From positions 593,934 to 657,933 of the forward strand of contig NZ_JPRN01000002.1 of the NCBI RefSeq assembly GCF_000737715.1: a stretch of 64,000 bases of DNA, written 5' to 3'. Of the stretch, positions 15,785-24,815 are shown one piece after another (the first letter of the stretch is position 1; each line of letters begins with the position of its first letter). The notes beneath the pieces are model-generated. The model did not search any database. It worked only from the letters and a program-made list of their open reading frames with translations, and was not told the origin of the DNA. Position numbers and translations under genes: made by a program. Source of the DNA: Chryseobacterium sp. JM1 (GTDB lineage Bacteria; Bacteroidota; Bacteroidia; Flavobacteriales; Weeksellaceae).

Positions 15785-16231
15785 TTATGAAAGCAGTTTC
15801 TTCGCCATTTCGGAAATACTTTTTCCGTCTGACTTTCCTGCCAATGCTTTTGAAGCAGCCCCCATTACCTTTCCTAAGTCTTTTGCAGACTCAGCTCCGG
15901 TTTCTGAGATAATTTTCTTAATTTCTGCTTCCAGTTCTTCCGGATTCAGCTGTTTAGGCAAAAATTGCTCAATCACTTTCATCTGGGCTTCTTCCACTTC
16001 AGCAAGGTCATTTCTTCCCTGCGCAGAAAACTGCTCGAAAGAATCTTTACGCTGCTTGATCATTCTCTGAAGGATCGCAATTTCCTGCTCCGGAGTAACT
16101 TCAACTCCTCTCGCTTCAGTGTGTAGATTTAAAATTTGAGCTTTTACAGCTCTCAAAGAGTCCAGAGCGACTCTGTCTTTAGCTCTCATAGCTGTTTTAA
16201 TAGCTTCGCTTATGATATTTTCTAAACTCAT
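15785..16231 (-). CDS. GatB/YqeY domain-containing protein
   Basis: 148-aa helical protein with the YqeY domain found at the C-terminus of GatB. Family signatures are MSLENIISEAIKTAMRAKD, LDSLRAVKAQIL, QEIAILQRMIKQRKDS and the C-terminal KDLGKVMGAASKALAGKSDG. Free-standing YqeY proteins may assist tRNA amidation, but a role is not proven. The start is the ATG at 16231: the frame extends upstream through a repeat-rich spacer to 16282, but the first 17 residues would be encoded by repeat words. It lies 91 nt downstream of ftsZ, at the end of the dcw cluster. Confidence 0.92.
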   Translation of the reverse strand: MSLENIISEAIKTAMRAKDRVALDSLRAVKAQILNLHTEARGVEVTPEQEIAILQRMIKQRKDSFEQFSAQGRNDLAEVEEAQMKVIEQFLPKQLNPEELEAEIKKIISETGAESAKDLGKVMGAASKALAGKSDGKSISEMAKKLLS

Positions 16232-16322
16232 GGTATTTAATTTATCAATGTAAAAGTGTATCAATGTACCAATTTTGAACAAGCAATTGTTACACTGTTA
16301 AATTGATACATTGTTACATTAT
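16232..16322. repeat. Self-complementary word repeats between ftsZ and yqeY-like gene
   Basis: Words such as TGTATCAATGTA and, in the other orientation, TTGATACATTGTTACA make the whole spacer an imperfect palindrome. No gene. Confidence 0.5.
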
Positions 16323-18245
16323 TTAGTCAACGTCTTTATTTAAAAATCTGTTCTCTCTCACTTGCATAGATCCGTTGTTGTCAGACAGATACGTATTGAT
16401 ATTCTGGTCTGAAGCATTGGTTCCATCTATAGCGATGTTCTTTCTTTTGAAAGCCGGTACAGATTCGAATTCGCTTGTGCTGTCAAAGCTTTGATAGCGT
16501 GAATTGAATTCTTTTAATTTATTTCTTCTCTCCACAATTCTGTCCTGGTCAACCGCTTTATTCACGAATGTGAATTCTGATTCCGCAGGTTTTGGAGTTT
16601 CAATTTCTATTTTTTCTTCAAAAGCCGGTTTTGTTTCTGCTTTCGGCTCTTCGTATCTTGTCTGGAAGATCGCTTCAACTGCCTGAACCGGAATTTCAGT
16701 TACTGCACTTGCAGGCGCTGTAAACTCTGCTTTTGGCTGACCGTAGTCAGTCTTAGGCTCATTGGACGAAGGCTGATTGTTCACAAAGAAACTGAATTCA
16801 ACAGGTTTTTCATCTGAAAAAACACTCGTAGCTGGTGTAGACGGAGTTTCATCTTTTCTGGCATCAAAATCAAATTTAAAAGACTCGATTTCCAGATCAT
16901 TTGGATCTTCTCCTTCTTCATCATAAGAGAATAAGCTGTAAGACTCTTCTTCTGCTTCCTCCTCATTTCTCCAGTCACGGGAAGCGCTGTTCTGCGTATC
17001 TTCCTCTTTATCAAAGAATTTTATTTCTGTTTTAATTTCTTCTTCCTCAATAATCATTTTTTTTTCAGAAGACTTCATCCCGAATTGCGGCGCATCGCTG
17101 TCCTCATCATCCAGTCTGAAAGTGTGCTTTCCACCGAAATCACGTGTTGGTTCAGAAGTTGTTTCTCTTTCTTCCCTTGTCTTAAAAGGAGAGGCTTTTG
17201 GAGTCTCAAAACTGTCATTAAGACTGATTCTGATCTTCTCTGTAGGACCCGCGAATCTTTTGCTGTCATTTGAAAAACCTGTAGCGATAACAAGAACGCT
17301 CACAGAATCTCCCAGTTCTTCATCAGCACCCACCCCGAAAATAATATCAGCAGTATTTCCAGCTTCTTTCTGGATGTGGTCCATAATTACCCCGATCTCA
17401 TCCATGGTCACTTCTTCCGCACCACTTCTGATCAATAGAAGGACGTTTTTAGCACCGGTAATCTTGTTGTCGTTCAACAACGGAGAGTCTAATGCTTTTT
17501 TAACTGCTTCTTCTGCTTTGTTTTCTCCTGAAGCAATTCCGGTAGACATCAAAGCTGTACCAGAGTTCTGAAGTACAGATTTAGCATCTCTAAAGTCAAT
17601 GTTTACATCGAAGTAACCGGTAATAACTTCTGCCATTCCTTTCGCGGCATTGGTTAAAACTTCATCGGCCTTTGAGAATCCCTGCTTGAATCCAAGGTTT
17701 CCAAACTGCTGTCTTAATTTATCATTATTGATCACAATAAGTGAATCAACATTATTTCTTAGCTTTTCAAGACCAATTTCGGCCTGTTCAAGTCTTCTTT
17801 TCCCTTCAAAACTGAAAGGAACGGTAACGATACCCACGGTAAGAATTCCCATGTCTTTAGCTACCTTAGCAATCACAGGAGCAGCTCCGGTACCTGTACC
17901 ACCGCCCATTCCGGCAGTAATGAACACCATTTTGGTATTCTGGCCCATAGATGCTTTGATCTCTTCGATGCTTTCAATAGCAGATTTTTCCCCCACTTCA
18001 GGATCAGCGCCGGCACCAAGACCTTCTGTGATGGTGGTACCAAGCTGTACTTTGTTGGCAACGGGGTTATTATCTAACGTTTGGGCATCCGTATTGCAGA
18101 CTACGAAGTCTACTCCGTAAATCCCTTTCTCGTACATGTGTTTCAGCGCGTTGTTTCCACCGCCTCCTACACCGATTACTTTTATGATGGATGAATTTCC
18201 TTTTGGCAAATCAAATGAAAATCCTTGTGTACCTATATTTTCCAT
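16323..18245 (-). CDS. ftsZ: Cell division protein FtsZ
   Basis: 640-aa tubulin homologue that forms the Z-ring. The GTPase domain is complete: VGGGGNNALKHMYE (26-39), AGMGGGTGTGAAP (111-123, tubulin signature), and the T7-loop region NIDFRDAKSVLQNSG. It is far longer than E. coli FtsZ (383 aa) because of an acidic, disordered linker of about 270 residues (about 340-615). A short C-terminal stretch (VRENRFLNKDVD) may bind partners. The long linker is usual in Bacteroidota. The start is the ATG at 18245 (MENIGTQGFSF). The open frame reaches 18311, but that part is encoded by spacer repeats. It is the last division gene of the cluster. Confidence 0.96.
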   Translation of the reverse strand: MENIGTQGFSFDLPKGNSSIIKVIGVGGGGNNALKHMYEKGIYGVDFVVCNTDAQTLDNNPVANKVQLGTTITEGLGAGADPEVGEKSAIESIEEIKASMGQNTKMVFITAGMGGGTGTGAAPVIAKVAKDMGILTVGIVTVPFSFEGKRRLEQAEIGLEKLRNNVDSLIVINNDKLRQQFGNLGFKQGFSKADEVLTNAAKGMAEVITGYFDVNIDFRDAKSVLQNSGTALMSTGIASGENKAEEAVKKALDSPLLNDNKITGAKNVLLLIRSGAEEVTMDEIGVIMDHIQKEAGNTADIIFGVGADEELGDSVSVLVIATGFSNDSKRFAGPTEKIRISLNDSFETPKASPFKTREERETTSEPTRDFGGKHTFRLDDEDSDAPQFGMKSSEKKMIIEEEEIKTEIKFFDKEEDTQNSASRDWRNEEEAEEESYSLFSYDEEGEDPNDLEIESFKFDFDARKDETPSTPATSVFSDEKPVEFSFFVNNQPSSNEPKTDYGQPKAEFTAPASAVTEIPVQAVEAIFQTRYEEPKAETKPAFEEKIEIETPKPAESEFTFVNKAVDQDRIVERRNKLKEFNSRYQSFDSTSEFESVPAFKRKNIAIDGTNASDQNINTYLSDNNGSMQVRENRFLNKDVD

Positions 18246-18356
18246 AACTATGCTTTTTATAATTGATGAGTGATGAATGATAACTGATGAGTGATAAATG
18301 GCGTTGGGCAAAAAGCTTTTTATTTATCAATTATCAATGATCTTCTATCATTTATA
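18246..18356. repeat. Word repeats between ftsA and ftsZ
   Basis: Direct repeats TGATGAGTGATGAATGATAA and TGATGAGTGATAAATGG, then TTTATCAATTATCAATGATC in the opposite sense. Their complementarity would let the ftsA-ftsZ intergenic RNA fold. No gene. Confidence 0.5.
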
Positions 18357-19742
18357 TTACTCTACTTCTTCAAAGAATTTTTTTACTTTTTCCATAAGCG
18401 ACTGCCCGAAGGTCAACTTCGCTCTTCTGCTTTCCTGCTGATCATTCACAACGGGTTGCTGTTCATGAACCATCGCTGTAGGCTGAACCGCCTGAACTGT
18501 TTCTGTCTGTGCCACAGCAGCTTCTGCATTGGCTATTTCCTCTTCTACGAGTTCTTCTGTTTCAGCGCCCTGCTTTTTGTCGCGAATCTTCAAACTCTCC
18601 ATCAGCAAGCCGATTGAAGTAGCAAATTCCGGGCCTTTCAGGTACTGATTCTTGTCGTTTGCAATATATTCATTAGCAAATCCGATTCTGCTGTCAAAAC
18701 CTGTTGTATAATTGGCAAGCTGGCGAAGGTGCTTCAAGTTGGATCCGCCTCCCGTAAGGACAATCCCTGCGATCAGCTTTTTCTTTTGCTCGAATGCTCC
18801 GTAAGCTTTTAATTCTGTATTCACCATTTCCAGGATTTCTTCCACTCTCGCATTGATGATCTGCGCCAGGGTTTTAAGGGAAATCTCTTTATCCGGTCTT
18901 CCGTGAAGTCCGGGAATGGTTACAAATGTGCTGTCTTTTTCCAGTTCCGGAACTGCAGAACCGAATTTTACTTTCAGCTGTTCAGCATGTTTCTCGATAA
19001 TGGAGCAGCCTTCTTTGATATCTTCCGTAATGATACCGCCTCCGTAAGGAATGACGCAGGTATGACGGATGATATTATCTTTGAAGATCGCAATATCTGT
19101 AGTACCGCCGCCTATATCTACGATAGCAACGCCGGCTTCTTTTTCTTCTTTCGTTAATACAGCTTCTGAAGACGCCAGAGGTTCCAGGGTAAGGGCTTCC
19201 ATTTCAAGGCCTGCTTCTCTTACACATCTTGCGATGTTTCTGATGCTGCCCATCTGTCCTACTACCACGTGGAAGTTGGCTTCCAAACGCTTTCCATGCA
19301 TTCCTACGGGCTCCTGAATTTCACCTTCGGAATCTACTTTATATTCCTGGGGAAGAACATGGATGATTTCTTCTCCGGGAAGCATTACCAGCTTTTTTAC
19401 CTGATCTTTCAGGGCTTCGATGTCGTCGTCTGTAATAAATTTGTCCGGATGCTCACGCATGATATAGTCGGAATGCTGAAGAGAACGGATATGTTTTCCT
19501 GCAATACCTACTGTGACCTTACGGATAGGAACTCCTGCGCTGGATTGTGCTTCAGAAACGGCCGCCTTGATTGAATTAATGGTTTGTGAGATATTATTCA
19601 CAATACCTTTATGAACTCCAAGACTTTTGGCCTTCCCAACGCCGAGAACTTCTATCTTCCCGTGTGCATTCCTCCTTCCGACAATCGCGACAATCTTCGT
19701 TGTCCCGATGTCCAGACCTACTGAATACTCTTGATTTTCCAT
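18357..19742 (-). CDS. ftsA: Cell division protein FtsA
   Basis: 461-aa actin-like protein that tethers FtsZ to the membrane. ATP-binding motifs of the actin/Hsp70 fold are present: GLDIGTTKIVAIVG (9-22), VDIGGGTTDIAIF and VLTGGGSNLKHL. The family-specific 1C (SHS2) subdomain lies after about residue 85. The C-terminus carries the amphipathic membrane-targeting helix FGQSLMEKVKKFFEEV after a variable, Gln/Ala-rich linker of about 50 residues. It lies between ftsQ and ftsZ, as in most bacteria. Confidence 0.96.
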   Translation of the reverse strand: MENQEYSVGLDIGTTKIVAIVGRRNAHGKIEVLGVGKAKSLGVHKGIVNNISQTINSIKAAVSEAQSSAGVPIRKVTVGIAGKHIRSLQHSDYIMREHPDKFITDDDIEALKDQVKKLVMLPGEEIIHVLPQEYKVDSEGEIQEPVGMHGKRLEANFHVVVGQMGSIRNIARCVREAGLEMEALTLEPLASSEAVLTKEEKEAGVAIVDIGGGTTDIAIFKDNIIRHTCVIPYGGGIITEDIKEGCSIIEKHAEQLKVKFGSAVPELEKDSTFVTIPGLHGRPDKEISLKTLAQIINARVEEILEMVNTELKAYGAFEQKKKLIAGIVLTGGGSNLKHLRQLANYTTGFDSRIGFANEYIANDKNQYLKGPEFATSIGLLMESLKIRDKKQGAETEELVEEEIANAEAAVAQTETVQAVQPTAMVHEQQPVVNDQQESRRAKLTFGQSLMEKVKKFFEEVE

Positions 19743-19780
19743 TTTATGTCGATTTGATTTTTTTCTACTTTTTCATGTCT

Positions 19781-19848
19781 GGGACGTGTCCCGTTTTTTT
19801 AATCAATTGGATTTTATCCAATTCTATGTTAAATCGTCCCTTTGGGAC
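19781..19848. repeat. Two-hairpin dcw element, copy 1 (ftsQ-ftsA junction)
   Basis: Conserved hairpin word TTAAATCGTCCCTTTGGGAC (19829-19848) preceded by GGGACGTGTCCC (19781-19792), with AATTGG-N7-CCAATT between. Related copies lie at the murG-ftsW and murE-ftsI junctions. Confidence 0.7.
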
Positions 19849-19851
19849 TCT

Positions 19852-20814
19852 TTATTCTATTTTTACCTTTGCTTTGGGCTTTGCTGCCGTGGGCTTTTTC
19901 TCTGTTTTTTTAGTTTCCTTTGCTTTGGCAGTCGTTTTTGGCTTTGCTTTTTCCTTAGGCTTAGCCGCAGGTGTTTTTGCTTTCTTCGTCTCAGTTTTAG
20001 GCATTACATCCGGTTTTTTAGCTGCAGCCAGTGCCGGGGCTTTGGCCAGTTCCAGATTTCCTGCTTTCAGAATGCTGTCGTTTTCTTTGAAATAGGGATT
20101 TAAGGTCGTTACAATCTGATTTTGGTATTTCACAGAAACCATGCTGTACTTTTGGGGATCCTGGAATACCAGGTATTTTTCCACGAAAGTCTTTAACCCT
20201 TTAACTTTAAATTCTATATTATCAAGATCTCCTATTTCTACTTTATAATTTCCGTCACTTGTGAGGAGATTATAGTCGCCTTTGCTTTTTGAAATTCCGA
20301 TAAAGAATTTTTTACTGAAATCATCTTTATCAATCTTTTCCACTAATTCTGCCAGTTTTTCATACTCGTCCGGACTTATATTTCCTGTTACCAGCATGCA
20401 AGGATGCGAATAGGTTTTGGAAATGGGAAATTCAACTCCTTTTTCATCTACATAGAAGTCTCTTCCATCTTTATTCAGCCTGAACACAGGAACTCTTTGC
20501 TTAATATCCAGATAAAGCTTTCCATTTAAGTTTAAGTAGACATTGGCACTATCTACAGCCGGAAGCGCATTGATCTTCTTTTCAAGTAAGGGAATATTCA
20601 GGTCTCCCACTTTTCCGGAAGGGTTTTCTTTTTTTACAATTTCCCGGATATCTTTTTCATCAATGAAGTATACCGGAGTTTTTTCATTCATTTTTACAGA
20701 AATCTTATTGTCCGTGATCTTCTGGCCGCTGAATCTCTTCAATGAGAAACTCAGCAGTAATCCAAGGATGATCACTGTGACAGCAATTTTTAATATTCTG
20801 TATTTATTTTTCAT
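19852..20814 (-). CDS. ftsQ: Cell division protein FtsQ
   Basis: 320-aa bitopic divisome protein. One membrane helix at residues about 8-24 (ILKIAVTVIILGLLLSF) is followed by a POTRA-like region and the FtsQ beta domain (VDEKGVEFPISKTYSHPCML). Family identity rests mainly on this plan and on its place between murC and ftsA. Unusual is the last 64 residues (about 257-320), a low-complexity Lys/Ala/Pro/Thr tail such as KPKEKAKPKTTAKAKE. It is strongly basic and would sit in the periplasm, where it could bind peptidoglycan or nucleic acid; that is inference. Confidence 0.9.
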   Translation of the reverse strand: MKNKYRILKIAVTVIILGLLLSFSLKRFSGQKITDNKISVKMNEKTPVYFIDEKDIREIVKKENPSGKVGDLNIPLLEKKINALPAVDSANVYLNLNGKLYLDIKQRVPVFRLNKDGRDFYVDEKGVEFPISKTYSHPCMLVTGNISPDEYEKLAELVEKIDKDDFSKKFFIGISKSKGDYNLLTSDGNYKVEIGDLDNIEFKVKGLKTFVEKYLVFQDPQKYSMVSVKYQNQIVTTLNPYFKENDSILKAGNLELAKAPALAAAKKPDVMPKTETKKAKTPAAKPKEKAKPKTTAKAKETKKTEKKPTAAKPKAKVKIE

Positions 20815-20910
20815 ATATTTTGTACAATGTATAAAGTACAGTGTACTGTGTATTTCAATTAGTTATTTTATTAAATGATCTCTGTACATTACTACATTTT
20901 ACTTTGTACA
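20815..20910. repeat. TGTACAATGT-type word repeats at murC-ftsQ junction
   Basis: Words TGTACAATGTATAAAGTACA and GTACAGTGTAC, then ACATTTTACTTTGTACA (20894-20910). The last one runs into the murC stop and encodes the end of MurC. The same 16-mer occurs twice at the ftsW-murD junction. Confidence 0.55.
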
Positions 20911-22265
20911 GAAGAATTTATCCATTCCGTAATAGGATCATACAGGGTATCAATATTTCCTGCGCCTACCGTGAGAAGGATGTCAAAATCTTTTTCTTTT
21001 ATTTTATCAAAAGCACCTGACAGATCCGATCTTTCTTTTTTATCTAAATTCACTTTTTCCAATAACCTGCCGGATGTTATTCCTTCGAAATTTTCCTGAA
21101 GTTCTCTTGCCGGATAAATGTCGAGAAGGATCAGCTCATCTGCTTTGCTTAAACTTTCTGCGAACCCGTCAGCGAAATCTCTGGTTCTGCTGAAAAGATG
21201 CGGCTGGAAAACCACCAACAGTTTTTTCTCCGGATAAAAGGTTCTGATTGAGCTTACTACCGCATTGATTTCTGTCGGGTGGTGGGCATAATCATCGATA
21301 TAAATTTTACCGTTGGGATAAATATGCTTGGTATATCTTCTTTTAATTCCTTTAAAATTGGCAATAGCCTTTTTCAGCGTTTCAAAATCCACGCCTAAAT
21401 TGTGAAGGATAGCCAATGCTGCTGTAGCATTTTCTACATTATGAATGCCCGGAATTTCCCAGACAAAATCTTTTACTGTTTCAGATGGGGTATGGAAATC
21501 AAAATAAATTTTATCATGATCCATACGCAGATTGTCTGAATAGTAATCTGCTTTTTCATTGACGGCATAAGTCTGATGGTCTCTGCCGATGTCCAGTCCT
21601 TTTCTTACAAATAACTGCCTGTCATTCGGAACGAGTGCTGCAAACTGCTTGAAACCTTCTTCAATATGGCTTTTGTCGCCGTAAATATCCAGGTGATCAG
21701 CATCGGTAGAAGTTACCACAGCCCAGTCGGGAGAAAGGGTCAGAAAGCTTCTGTCATATTCATCTGCTTCTACTACCGAATATTGTGTGCCGTTATACAG
21801 AAAGTTTGATTTGAAATTTTCAGAAATACCGCCTAAAAAGCATGAAAACGGAAGGTTAGCTTCTTTGCACAGGTGGGAAACCAATGTAGAAGTTGTTGTT
21901 TTTCCGTGAGTTCCGGCTATAGCGATACAGTCTGTATTTTCTGTGATCAGCCCTAAAACTTTAGCCCTTTTTAAAACTTCAAACTGATTCTGGTTAAAAT
22001 AATCTAAAATTCCCAACGTTTTGATGGCGGGAGTATAGATCACCAGCGTATTTTCTTTTTGAAGGCCGGTTATTTTTACATCAATATGATCTTCGAAAAC
22101 AATATCAATTCCTTCTTTCATCAGTTGGGTCGTAAGCTTGGTGTTGGTCTTGTCATAGCCCAGCACTTTTTTGCCCGAAGCATTGAAATAACGCGCCAAA
22201 GCACTCATTCCAATCCCTCCGATTCCTACGAAGTAATAATTTTGATATGTTTCAAGAATTTTCAT
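20892..22265 (-). CDS. murC: UDP-N-acetylmuramate--L-alanine ligase MurC
   Basis: 457-aa cytoplasmic ligase that adds L-Ala to UDP-MurNAc using ATP, the first step of the stem peptide. The N-terminal Rossmann motif is GIGGIGMSALARYF (14-27). The Mur-ligase P-loop is GTHGKTTTSTLV (118-129). Later signatures are EADEYDRSFLTLSPD, DADHLDIYG, GIHNVENATAALAI, IDDYAHHPTEI and VFQPHLFSRTRDF. Length is normal. The final residues (SSVQSKM) are encoded by a spacer repeat word, so the C-terminus has been shaped by the repeat. It lies between murG and ftsQ. Confidence 0.97.
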   Translation of the reverse strand: MKILETYQNYYFVGIGGIGMSALARYFNASGKKVLGYDKTNTKLTTQLMKEGIDIVFEDHIDVKITGLQKENTLVIYTPAIKTLGILDYFNQNQFEVLKRAKVLGLITENTDCIAIAGTHGKTTTSTLVSHLCKEANLPFSCFLGGISENFKSNFLYNGTQYSVVEADEYDRSFLTLSPDWAVVTSTDADHLDIYGDKSHIEEGFKQFAALVPNDRQLFVRKGLDIGRDHQTYAVNEKADYYSDNLRMDHDKIYFDFHTPSETVKDFVWEIPGIHNVENATAALAILHNLGVDFETLKKAIANFKGIKRRYTKHIYPNGKIYIDDYAHHPTEINAVVSSIRTFYPEKKLLVVFQPHLFSRTRDFADGFAESLSKADELILLDIYPARELQENFEGITSGRLLEKVNLDKKERSDLSGAFDKIKEKDFDILLTVGAGNIDTLYDPITEWINSSVQSKM

Positions 22266-22318
22266 ACTTATTAAAAAATTTAAAGATTAAATGATTGAAG
22301 AATTAACCTATTATCAAA
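22266..22318. repeat. AT-rich word spacer between murG and murC
   Basis: Words AATTTAAAGATTAAATGATTG and a later AACCTATTATCAAATTATC. They resemble the words bracketing the four-helix-bundle gene. No gene. Confidence 0.35.
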
Positions 22319-23422
22319 TTATCTCATTAACATGCTAAATATCTCATCTACAATCTCTTTTGCAGCATTAGGCTTGGCAAAATATTCCATATTCTGAGAC
22401 ATTTCATTTCTTACACTGGTACTGTTGCAGATTTCTTCCAGAATATTCCAGAATTTTTCCTGCACTTCAGAGTCTTTTACCATTCTGGCTGCATTTTTTT
22501 CAACCAGATTCATGGCATTTTTGGTCTGGTGGTCTTCCGCTGCAAACGGGAAAGGTACCAGAAGAACCGGCTTTTTAGCAACCGCCAACTCTGAAATGGC
22601 AATGGCTCCAGCTCTTGAAACAATAATATCTGCCGCAGAGTAGGCCAGTTCCATGTCCTTGATGAACTCCAGGATCTGAATGTTTCTGCTGTGGGTATCT
22701 TTTGTTTCTTCTAAAATATCTTTATAATCAAGCTTTCCTGTTTGCCAGATCAGCTGATAGTCTTTACTTACAAGATCGTTTAAATGAGATCTCCAGGCAT
22801 TGTTTAGTGTTCTGGAGCCCAAAGAGCCACCTACGGAAAGGATGGTAAGTTTATCTATGCTCAGTCCCATTTTTTCTTTTGCAAGGGCTGTTTCCGTCAT
22901 TCCTGTGATGATATTCTCACGAATAGGATTTCCCAGGAATTTTATTTTTTCAGCCGGAAAACCTTCTACTTTCGGATAAGCCGTGAAAACAGCTTTGGCT
23001 TTCTTACTTAATATTTTATTGGTTACGCCTGCATGGGCATTCTGCTCCTGAATAAAGATGGGAATTCCCAATTTACTGGCTTCATACAAAGCCGGACCAC
23101 TTGCAAAACCTCCGGTTCCAACTGCAAAATCGGGAGCGAAATTTCTAATGATCTTCTTTGATCTTGATAAGCTTTTCAAAATTTTGAAAGGCAACCCTAA
23201 ATTCGACAGCATATTTCCTCTGTCGATTCCGGCAATATCAATTCCTTCAATTTTATAGCCTGCCTGCGGAACTTTTTCCATTTCCATTTTTCCGTTGGCT
23301 CCGATGAACAAAAATTCTGTATCAGGAAATCTTTTTCTGATTTCGTCTGCAATAGCGATAGCCGGGAAGATGTGTCCTCCTGTTCCGCCGCCTGATAGTA
23401 ATACTTTTAGTTTTTTGTTCAT
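22319..23422 (-). CDS. murG: UDP-GlcNAc:lipid I transferase MurG
   Basis: 367-aa peripheral membrane glycosyltransferase (GT28, GT-B fold). It adds GlcNAc to lipid I to give lipid II. The N-terminal glycine-rich loop LLSGGGTGGHIFPAIAIADE (8-27) is complete. The donor site is visible as SVGGSLGSRTLN, IWQTGKLDY, and SRAGAIAISELAVAKKPVLL followed by PFPFAAEDHQTKNA. Normal length. It lies directly after ftsW in transcription order, with the two-hairpin element between them. Confidence 0.97.
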   Translation of the reverse strand: MNKKLKVLLSGGGTGGHIFPAIAIADEIRKRFPDTEFLFIGANGKMEMEKVPQAGYKIEGIDIAGIDRGNMLSNLGLPFKILKSLSRSKKIIRNFAPDFAVGTGGFASGPALYEASKLGIPIFIQEQNAHAGVTNKILSKKAKAVFTAYPKVEGFPAEKIKFLGNPIRENIITGMTETALAKEKMGLSIDKLTILSVGGSLGSRTLNNAWRSHLNDLVSKDYQLIWQTGKLDYKDILEETKDTHSRNIQILEFIKDMELAYSAADIIVSRAGAIAISELAVAKKPVLLVPFPFAAEDHQTKNAMNLVEKNAARMVKDSEVQEKFWNILEEICNSTSVRNEMSQNMEYFAKPNAAKEIVDEIFSMLMR

Positions 23423-23455
23423 TTTCTTTTTATGTTGATGGACTGCTTATACTAT

Positions 23456-23499
23456 GATAGGACTGCGTCCTATCTTTTGTTAAATCGTCCTGTTGGGAC
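23456..23499. repeat. Two-hairpin dcw element, copy 2 (ftsW-murG junction)
   Basis: Stem GATAGGAC-tgc-GTCCTATC (23456-23474), 5 nt, then TTAAATCGTCCTGTTGGGAC (23480-23499). The 8-bp stem has a different sequence from copy 3 but the same length, loop size and spacing. Confidence 0.75.
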
Positions 23500-23509
23500 T
23501 CTTTAAGGG

Positions 23510-24748
23510 TTATGCAATATCATTAATTTCTGCTACGCTTTGTTTTTTGCCCATTCCTTCTTCATCGTATATCTGGATTCTTGAGCTTATATTTAAAATA
23601 ATTCCAAGCTGGAGGTAGGTGACCAGCATGGAGGTTCCTCCATAACTTATCAGCGGCAGCGGCTGTCCTGTTACCGGGATCAGATTGACTGCTACAGCAA
23701 TATTCACTGCTAGCTGAATGAAGATCATCACCCCGAGACTGAGCACGAGCAGGGACCCGAAAAACGCGGGCATTTTGCTGGCGATCATCACGATTCTGAT
23801 CATCATAATGAGATACAGACATATCAGAAAAGCGGCACCAATCAGTCCGTATTCTTCTACAATCACGGCAAAAATAAAGTCGGAGGCAGACTGTGGAAGC
23901 ATTTGTTTCAATGCACTTTTTCCAGGTCCCATTCCGGTAATTCCACCATGCACGATGGCGGCTTTGGCCTGCATTACCTGATAGTTTTTAGCTTTTACGC
24001 TTTCATCATCTACATCAGCGGTTTTTGCTTTGCTGGAGGTAAATGTTTCGATACGGCTCATCCATGTATGTACACGGTTTCCGCCGATCAGATTGGTGTT
24101 TAATGCTATAATCAGGAAGAAAACAATGGCTACAAATGAGGAAGAGATGAATCCTGCAATGTATTTCCAGTGAAGCTGTCCTATAATCAGAACAATCACG
24201 GAAACCATAAGGATCATCAATGCCGTAGAACCGTTGTCTTTGGCTACCAGTACAAATACCAGCAGGATAGGTCCGAAGATGTACATAATGTTCTCTATCG
24301 GAAGTCTTTCCCGGGTTATTTTCTTGGTCAGATATCTGCAGAGATAAATGATCAGCATTAAAAACGCAAATGACGATGGCTGGAATGAGATAGGTGTTCC
24401 GGGGATCTTCAACCATCTTGAAGCACTGGCTCCATCAATGGTCTGACCCGTAAACATGGTGACCACAAGAAGAACAATCATTAAACCGAGCAGAATACTG
24501 CTGAGCTTTCCGATGTACTCGTATTTCACCATTCCTACCACTCTCATGATTACAAGACCTAAGACCACAAAGAACATATGCTTGATCACGTGACCGGTTG
24601 TGGTCCCGTTATTAACGATATATTCCAGATTTGAACTTGCAGAGTATACAGGGAAAATAGAGAAAATGGAGATCACAAGGATGACCATCCAAAGTACTTT
24701 ATCGCCCTTTAGAAATTCAATTCTGCTTTCTGTGTTCTGTTCGTCCAT
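23510..24748 (-). CDS. ftsW: Lipid II polymerase / SEDS protein FtsW
   Basis: 412-aa polytopic SEDS glycosyltransferase that polymerises lipid II at the septum with FtsI. About ten membrane helices are visible. SEDS signatures are GASASRWLKIPG (with SFQPSSFAFLMLIIYL), AKDNGSTALMILM, GGITGMGPGKSALKQMLPQSASDFIFAVIVEEYGLIG region and LPLISYGGTSMLVTYLQLGI near the C-terminus. The start is the ATG at 24748 (MDEQNTESRIEF); an upstream in-frame start at 24775 would add nine residues encoded by the spacer. It lies between murD and murG. Confidence 0.95.
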   Translation of the reverse strand: MDEQNTESRIEFLKGDKVLWMVILVISIFSIFPVYSASSNLEYIVNNGTTTGHVIKHMFFVVLGLVIMRVVGMVKYEYIGKLSSILLGLMIVLLVVTMFTGQTIDGASASRWLKIPGTPISFQPSSFAFLMLIIYLCRYLTKKITRERLPIENIMYIFGPILLVFVLVAKDNGSTALMILMVSVIVLIIGQLHWKYIAGFISSSFVAIVFFLIIALNTNLIGGNRVHTWMSRIETFTSSKAKTADVDDESVKAKNYQVMQAKAAIVHGGITGMGPGKSALKQMLPQSASDFIFAVIVEEYGLIGAAFLICLYLIMMIRIVMIASKMPAFFGSLLVLSLGVMIFIQLAVNIAVAVNLIPVTGQPLPLISYGGTSMLVTYLQLGIILNISSRIQIYDEEGMGKKQSVAEINDIA

Positions 24749-24769
24749 ATTTTTGTATTCATGTATGAT

Positions 24770-24815
24770 GTACAAAGTAAAATGTACTTTTTACACCCGA
24801 CATTTTACTTTGTAC
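24770..24815. repeat. 16-bp perfect inverted repeat at murD-ftsW junction
   Basis: GTACAAAGTAAAATGT (24770-24785) and ACATTTTACTTTGTAC (24800-24815) are perfect complements around a 14-nt loop. The right arm abuts the murD stop. A third copy of the right arm is at the murC 3' end. Confidence 0.7.

Noticed and set aside
17122..18120. Long plus-strand ORFs opposite ftsZ (149 and 156 aa)
   Set aside because: Ser/Leu/Pro-rich antisense frames over a conserved GTPase gene. They are shadows of its codon use.
18246..18311. 22-residue N-terminal extension of FtsZ
   Set aside because: The extension (IYHSSVIIHHSSIIK) is encoded by spacer repeats and does not match FtsZ. The ATG at 18245 gives the normal start.
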